Source of the DNA: Chloroflexota bacterium
Lineage (GTDB): Bacteria > Chloroflexota > Anaerolineae > Anaerolineales > Anaerolineaceae
DNA: 64,000 nucleotides
Assembly: GCA_021825925.1 (NCBI GenBank)
Contig: JAKAFP010000008.1
Location: 1 to 64,000, forward strand
Reading direction: 5' to 3'
A program made the translations under genes and the position numbers. Position 1 is the stretch's first letter. Every line of letters starts with the position of its first letter. Of the stretch, positions 60,211 to 64,000 are shown one piece after another. The notes under the pieces are model-generated. The model saw only the letters and a list, made by a program, of their open reading frames with translations, was not told the origin of the DNA and searched no databases.

Positions 60211-61176
60211 CTAAATAACAATGTGGTTTTCCACCAGGTTCCTGGCGGTTGGTTCGTCAATGATCAATTCAGTGATCAACCCGCCTTTGAGCGCCGCCGC
60301 CAGCCCCCTGACTTTGGCAAAACCGGATACCACGCAGATGCCGTACTTCTTTTGGATCAATTCCAGTGCGGGGCCGCTGGTGCGGTCATTCATAGGGATG
60401 TTGTTGTAGGTGCCATCCTCCCTGAAGAACACCGTGGCAATATCGCCCACCAGCTTTAACTTCTTAAACTCAAGGTAATCACTTTTCTCAAGATAACCGG
60501 CATTGTAGACGTGGCTGGGCACGCCGGCATCCACGGCGCCGATGCTGTACAGCAAAATATCCGCCTGACTTTGCAGGTCGAGCAGCCGCTGGATTGAGCG
60601 TTCCTTCCACAGTGCCTGTTTGGTGGCGGCGAAATCAAAGAAGGCCGGCACGGGGAACAAGTTGGCCACTGCCTGGTAATTCTGTGCAAAACGGACGATG
60701 ATCTCACTGGCGTACTCGATGCCCATGGATTGGGTGTTGCCGGCGCCGTTCAACTGGATGATCTGCGAGTTGTGCGTGGTCTTTGGCAGCAGGTACTTCG
60801 AAATCCCGCTGATGGTGGTACCCCAGGCAATGCCCATGATCATGTTGGAATCGAACATCGAATTCAAGTATTTGGCGGCATACTGCACCACCCGCGACAG
60901 CCACTCCGCCTCTCCGGCCACGCCGGGTACAGGCACCACATGCACTTTTTTGATCTTGAAATGCTCAACGATCTTTTTTTCAAGAAAATGCGGATGTTCA
61001 TCTGGATCAACAATTGAAATGCTGATCAGACCCTGTGATTTGGCATAAGTGAGCAGCCGCGAAACCGTGGAGCGGGAAACGTTCAACTCATGAGCAATGG
61101 CATCCGAGGTTAGATTTTGATAGTAATACATGCGCGCCACTTTCAGCGCCTCGATGCTCTTTTCCTGGTCTTCCAT
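60211..61176 (-). CDS. SorC/DeoR-type sugar-binding transcriptional regulator
   Basis: A 321-residue regulator. The N-terminal helix-turn-helix is YYYQNLTSDAIAHELNVSRS plus TVSRLLTYAKSQGLI; the rest is the SorC sugar-phosphate-binding domain (WGTTISGISKYLLP, GAGNTQSMGIEYASEI, DILLYSIGAVDAG, GDIATVFFREDGT). EryD, LsrR and DeoR-type SorC proteins sense phosphorylated sugars or polyols. It is divergent from the GlpA-like gene, and two matching dyads in the space between suit control of both. GAGG precedes the ATG. Confidence 0.9.
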   Translation of the reverse strand: MEDQEKSIEALKVARMYYYQNLTSDAIAHELNVSRSTVSRLLTYAKSQGLISISIVDPDEHPHFLEKKIVEHFKIKKVHVVPVPGVAGEAEWLSRVVQYAAKYLNSMFDSNMIMGIAWGTTISGISKYLLPKTTHNSQIIQLNGAGNTQSMGIEYASEIIVRFAQNYQAVANLFPVPAFFDFAATKQALWKERSIQRLLDLQSQADILLYSIGAVDAGVPSHVYNAGYLEKSDYLEFKKLKLVGDIATVFFREDGTYNNIPMNDRTSGPALELIQKKYGICVVSGFAKVRGLAAALKGGLITELIIDEPTARNLVENHIVI

Positions 61177-61211
61177 CTGTCACCTCTTTTGACCTTTTGA
61201 ATATCACGGTA

Positions 61212-61217
61212 ATTATA
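61212..61217 (-). promoter_or_regulatory. -10 box of the SorC gene
   Basis: TATAAT on the minus strand; the first dyad overlaps the spacer and -35 position, consistent with autorepression. Confidence 0.55.
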
Positions 61218-61224
61218 ATCTTTT

Positions 61225-61238
61225 TGCACAAACGTGCA
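61225..61238. promoter_or_regulatory. SorC operator candidate 1
   Basis: TGCAC-N4-GTGCA, within TTGCACAAACGTGCACA. It overlaps the SorC gene's own promoter. Confidence 0.65.
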
Positions 61239-61277
61239 CACTTACTGCATAATTGTTCCTTTATTGATCATATTCCC

Positions 61278-61293
61278 TTGCACGTCTGTGCAA
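61278..61293. promoter_or_regulatory. SorC operator candidate 2
   Basis: TTGCAC-N4-GTGCAA, a perfect dyad of the same half-site as candidate 1 and 53 bases from it. It lies just upstream of the -35 position of the GlpA-like gene. Confidence 0.65.
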
Positions 61294-61320
61294 TTCTCAT
61301 TTATCTTTATCGCGGCTCAC

Positions 61321-61326
61321 TATAAT
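61321..61326 (+). promoter_or_regulatory. -10 box of the GlpA-like gene
   Basis: TATAAT, 45 bases before the ATG at 61372. The -35 is poor, which with the upstream dyad suggests regulated transcription. Confidence 0.55.
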
Positions 61327-61371
61327 GAAATAGCGTCAACCAGATTTGATTTCAACATCCTTGGATAAAAC

Positions 61372-62850
61372 ATGAAAAAATATGACATTATCATTATTGG
61401 TGGAGGCGTAATCGGCTGCATGACTGCCCGTGCGCTTTCGCGTTTTGACCTGAAGATACTGCTGATCGAACGCGAATCGGATATTGGCATGGGCGCCAGC
61501 TCAGCCAATTCAGCCATCGTGCATGCCGGCCACGACCCCATGCCTGGATCATTGAAAGCCGAGATGAACCGCCTGGCCAACCCCATGTGGACTCAGGTCA
61601 GCGAAGAATTAGGCATCCCCTTTAAGCGCTGTGGAGCCTACATCGTGGCCGTCGGTGAAGAGGAGTATGGCTGCCTGGCCGCACTCAAAGAACGCTCGGA
61701 GAAGAACGGTGTTCAAACCGAACTCATCAGCGCGGAAGAAATGCGCAAGCGTGAACCCATGATCAATCCCTCCACCAGCGGCGCCCTTTTCACCCCCACC
61801 GCCGGTATGGTGGATCCTTTTGCTGCCTGTGTGGCCTCGATCGAGAACGCCATTGAAAACGGTGTGGAAGTGCTTACCGGTACCGCCTTCACCGGCTTCA
61901 TCATGGAAGGCAAAAAAATCACAGGTATTCACACCAGCCTGGGCGATTTCGCCTGCCGCTGGGTGGTAAATGCCGCGGGGACCTATTCCGATGAAGTCAT
62001 GCACGCTGCAGGCGTCCGCCCTGATTTCAAGGTCACTCCCCGCCGTGGAGAGTATTACCTGCTCGATAAAGCCGAAGTTGAGATGAACAACATCCTCTTC
62101 CCCGTGCCGAGCGCGGTCAGCAAAGGCATCCTGGTACTGGGCAGCACCCACGGCAACGTGTTGGTGGGTCCAAACTCGCAATCCACGGATGACAAGGAAA
62201 ACAAGTCCGTCACACCCGATGGCCTCGCTGAGATCTGGCAGGGTGCCCAGAAACTGGTCCCCTCCATTACGCCGCGCACCATCATCGCCGTGTTTGCCGG
62301 GCTGCGTGCCACCGGCAATGCCGTCTGCCTTACCCCCGGCGTGAATTATCACAACGATTTTGTGATCGAACGTGCCACTGAAGTGGAAGGCTTGATCAAC
62401 CTGGCTGGCATCGAAAGCCCTGGGTTTACCGCTGCTCCTGCCATAGCCCAACGCGTGACTGAACTGCTCGCAGATGGCGGAGAAACGCTGGTCGAAAAAC
62501 AGGGCTGGAATCCCATCCGTAAGACACGGCCGCGCTTCAACCACCTGAGCCGCGAAGAGCAGGCCGCCCTGGTCGCGAAGGATCCCCGCTACGGACGCAT
62601 TGTCTGCCGCTGTGAAATGATCACCGAAGGCGAGATCGTAGCCGAGATCCATGCACCCCTGCCTGCCCGCACCTACGACGCCATCAAGCGGCGCACCTGG
62701 CTGGGCACCGGCCGCTGCCTGGGATCATTTGACATGCCCCGCGTAGTGGAACTCCTCGCTCACGAATTGAATTTACCCGTGACCGCCATCAGCAAAAAAG
62801 GTCCCGGTTCGGAATTTCTACTGCGTCCAACCAAAGAAGTGGAGGCCTGA
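61372..62850 (+). CDS. GlpA-like FAD-dependent dehydrogenase with altered BFD [2Fe-2S] domain
   Basis: A 492-residue flavoprotein of the DAO/GlpA group. The FAD motif is DIIIIGGGVIGCMTARALS; GASSANSAIVHAG and VVNAAGTYSDEVM are typical. Residues about 405-470 form a BFD-like [2Fe-2S] domain: C412, C414 and C449 are kept, but the fourth ligand in GRCxxxFC is Asp454. It lies two bases before the next flavoprotein; together they resemble the two-subunit anaerobic glycerol-3-phosphate dehydrogenases of Thermotoga and clostridia. It is divergent from the SorC gene. Confidence 0.87.
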   Translation: MKKYDIIIIGGGVIGCMTARALSRFDLKILLIERESDIGMGASSANSAIVHAGHDPMPGSLKAEMNRLANPMWTQVSEELGIPFKRCGAYIVAVGEEEYGCLAALKERSEKNGVQTELISAEEMRKREPMINPSTSGALFTPTAGMVDPFAACVASIENAIENGVEVLTGTAFTGFIMEGKKITGIHTSLGDFACRWVVNAAGTYSDEVMHAAGVRPDFKVTPRRGEYYLLDKAEVEMNNILFPVPSAVSKGILVLGSTHGNVLVGPNSQSTDDKENKSVTPDGLAEIWQGAQKLVPSITPRTIIAVFAGLRATGNAVCLTPGVNYHNDFVIERATEVEGLINLAGIESPGFTAAPAIAQRVTELLADGGETLVEKQGWNPIRKTRPRFNHLSREEQAALVAKDPRYGRIVCRCEMITEGEIVAEIHAPLPARTYDAIKRRTWLGTGRCLGSFDMPRVVELLAHELNLPVTAISKKGPGSEFLLRPTKEVEA

Positions 62851-62851
62851 G

Positions 62852-64000
62852 ATGACCATCAAAGACCAATATGATGTGGTGGTGATCGGTTCCGGCCCAG
62901 GCGGGTTGGCTGCAGCCATTTCCGCCAAAAAGAACGGCGCGCAGGACGTATTGATCATTGAACGCGATATTGAGCCCGGCGGCATCCTGCTCCAATGCAT
63001 CCATAACGGTTTCGGGGTGGAAGTCTTCAAACAGGATCTTCCCGGCCCCTCTTATGCACAGCGTTTCATCAACGAAGCTTTCCAGGTGGGCATTGAGTTT
63101 TTGCTCGACACCATGGTGCTCGAAATCACCCGCGACCACCGCATCACCGCCACAAGCAAGCGCCACGGATTCCTAACCATCCAGGCGAAAGCGGTGGTGC
63201 TGGCCATGGGCTGCCGCGAACGCACGCGCGCCCAGGTGCGCCTGCCCGGCACCCGACCCGCGGGAGTCTTCACCGCCGGCACCGCACAGCGCTGGGTCAA
63301 CGTCGAAGGTTACATGCCTGGCAAGAACTTTGTCATTTTAGGCTCAGGCGACATCGGTATGATCATGGCCCGCCGCCTGACCTTTGAAGGCGCCAAAGTG
63401 GAACGCGTACTCGAAGTGATGCCTTACCTTTCTGGCCTCACGCGCAACTATGTGCAGTGTTTAATGGATTTTGATATTGAACTGCAGCTAAAACACACTG
63501 TCAAAAACATCATCGGCAAGACACGTGTCGAAGCCATTGAATCCGTGGCTGTGGATGACAAATGGAATTACATCCCAGGTACTGAAGAGATCATTCCCTG
63601 TGACTCACTGCTGCTTTCAGTGGGCTTAATCCCGGAAAACGAACTCTCACGTCAGGCGGGTGTATTGATTGATCCCGTCACCGCAGGTCCGTTCGTGGAT
63701 AACGGCTTTCAAACCAACATTCCCGGCATCTATTCGGCTGGCAATGTGGTGCATGTCTATGACCTGGTGGACTGGGTCACCGAAGCCGGCTTGATCGCTG
63801 GACGCTCTGCTGCCAGGCTGGTACAAAGCGAACCGAAGACAGATGTCAAGACTATTCCGGTCAAGGCTGGGGAGAACGTACGCTATGTGGTACCGCACAC
63901 CCTCAACCCTGATCATCTCGCAGAAGGCGAGATCCGCATTCAAATGCGCGTACGCCAGCCCATCGAAGCTCCGGTATGGGTTGAAGTGCGCAGCGGCGAG
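62852..64000 (+). CDS. FAD/NAD(P)-dependent oxidoreductase, partial
   Basis: The reading frame runs from the ATG at 62852 to the window end without a stop (383 codons). It begins MTIKDQYDVVVIGSGPGGLA with the FAD GSGPGG motif, continues IEPGGILLQCIHNGFGVEVF, contains a second dinucleotide fold (NFVILGSGDIGMIMARRL) and GIYSAGNVVHVYD. This is the partner found after GlpA-like genes, often followed by a short DUF1667 protein, which may lie beyond the window. It probably takes electrons from the GlpA-like subunit to NAD(P) or quinone. Confidence 0.85.
   Translation, partial: MTIKDQYDVVVIGSGPGGLAAAISAKKNGAQDVLIIERDIEPGGILLQCIHNGFGVEVFKQDLPGPSYAQRFINEAFQVGIEFLLDTMVLEITRDHRITATSKRHGFLTIQAKAVVLAMGCRERTRAQVRLPGTRPAGVFTAGTAQRWVNVEGYMPGKNFVILGSGDIGMIMARRLTFEGAKVERVLEVMPYLSGLTRNYVQCLMDFDIELQLKHTVKNIIGKTRVEAIESVAVDDKWNYIPGTEEIIPCDSLLLSVGLIPENELSRQAGVLIDPVTAGPFVDNGFQTNIPGIYSAGNVVHVYDLVDWVTEAGLIAGRSAARLVQSEPKTDVKTIPVKAGENVRYVVPHTLNPDHLAEGEIRIQMRVRQPIEAPVWVEVRSGE

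Overview
The window is 64 kb of bacterial chromosome, densely coded, with genes on both strands. The gene set points to a Chloroflexota bacterium, probably class Anaerolineae, living anaerobically or at an oxygen limit. This is inferred from gene content, not from a marker tree: a large Agl23-type glycosyltransferase fused to an NHL propeller, a serine hydrolase and an LCP protein for the envelope, FAD-rich polyol/glycerol-type clusters, and a sulfide oxidation operon. No prophage, CRISPR array or rRNA operon is present.

Layout. 0-7.3 kb (minus): rpoB, then a separate strong promoter and rpsL-rpsG-fusA-tuf; rpoC is not between rpoB and rpsL. 7.5-10.5 kb: a phosphoesterase, a HAD hydrolase, two coupled GNAT acetyltransferases and a small protein resembling a catalytically dead serine recombinase, preceded by a promoter-to-terminator structured RNA. 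11-16.7 kb: rsmG, recF, def, a cNMP-binding/PH membrane protein and a beta-lactamase-fold hydrolase. 16.8-30.9 kb: Agl23-NHL, nagA, clpC, gmd, a lytic transglycosylase, tRNA-Arg followed by an array of tRNA-derived repeats, hsp20 and birA. 31-38 kb: gyrA and pstSCAB. 38.5-44.9 kb: tRNA-Val with a broken upstream copy, a lone MoaD-like protein, a STAS-like protein, and a minus-strand operon of aldolase, aminotransferase, FGGY kinase and MFS transporter. 45-51.5 kb: a histidine kinase, TetR regulator, radical SAM protein, and an ArsR-sqr-dsrC-dsrE sulfide operon. 51.6-52.3 kb: a REP-associated transposase with REP palindromes. 52.4-64 kb: an LCP protein, then two adjoining gene sets for glycerol-like compounds: FadR-type regulator, GlpD-like, alkyl-DHAP-synthase-like and FGGY kinase, then a SorC regulator divergent from a GlpA-like flavoprotein and an FAD/NAD oxidoreductase cut by the window end.

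Genome-wide habits visible here. Many solitary genes have a -10 hexamer 6-7 bases before the start codon and no Shine-Dalgarno, so they are probably leaderless; genes inside operons keep GGAGG-type sites. Gene ends are marked by long perfect GC-rich palindromes, one of which recurs identically at two places.

The most unusual structures are two tRNA loci where partial tRNA copies carry inserted palindromes with a shared TCCCCTA..GGGGA core; a structured RNA of about 240 nt upstream of the dead recombinase; a promoter that abuts a hairpin terminator (an RNA of about 45 nt); the remains of a collapsed tandem duplication of a kinase/regulator gene pair; and a flavin-based gene set joining FadR, GlpD, AGPS and kinase functions.
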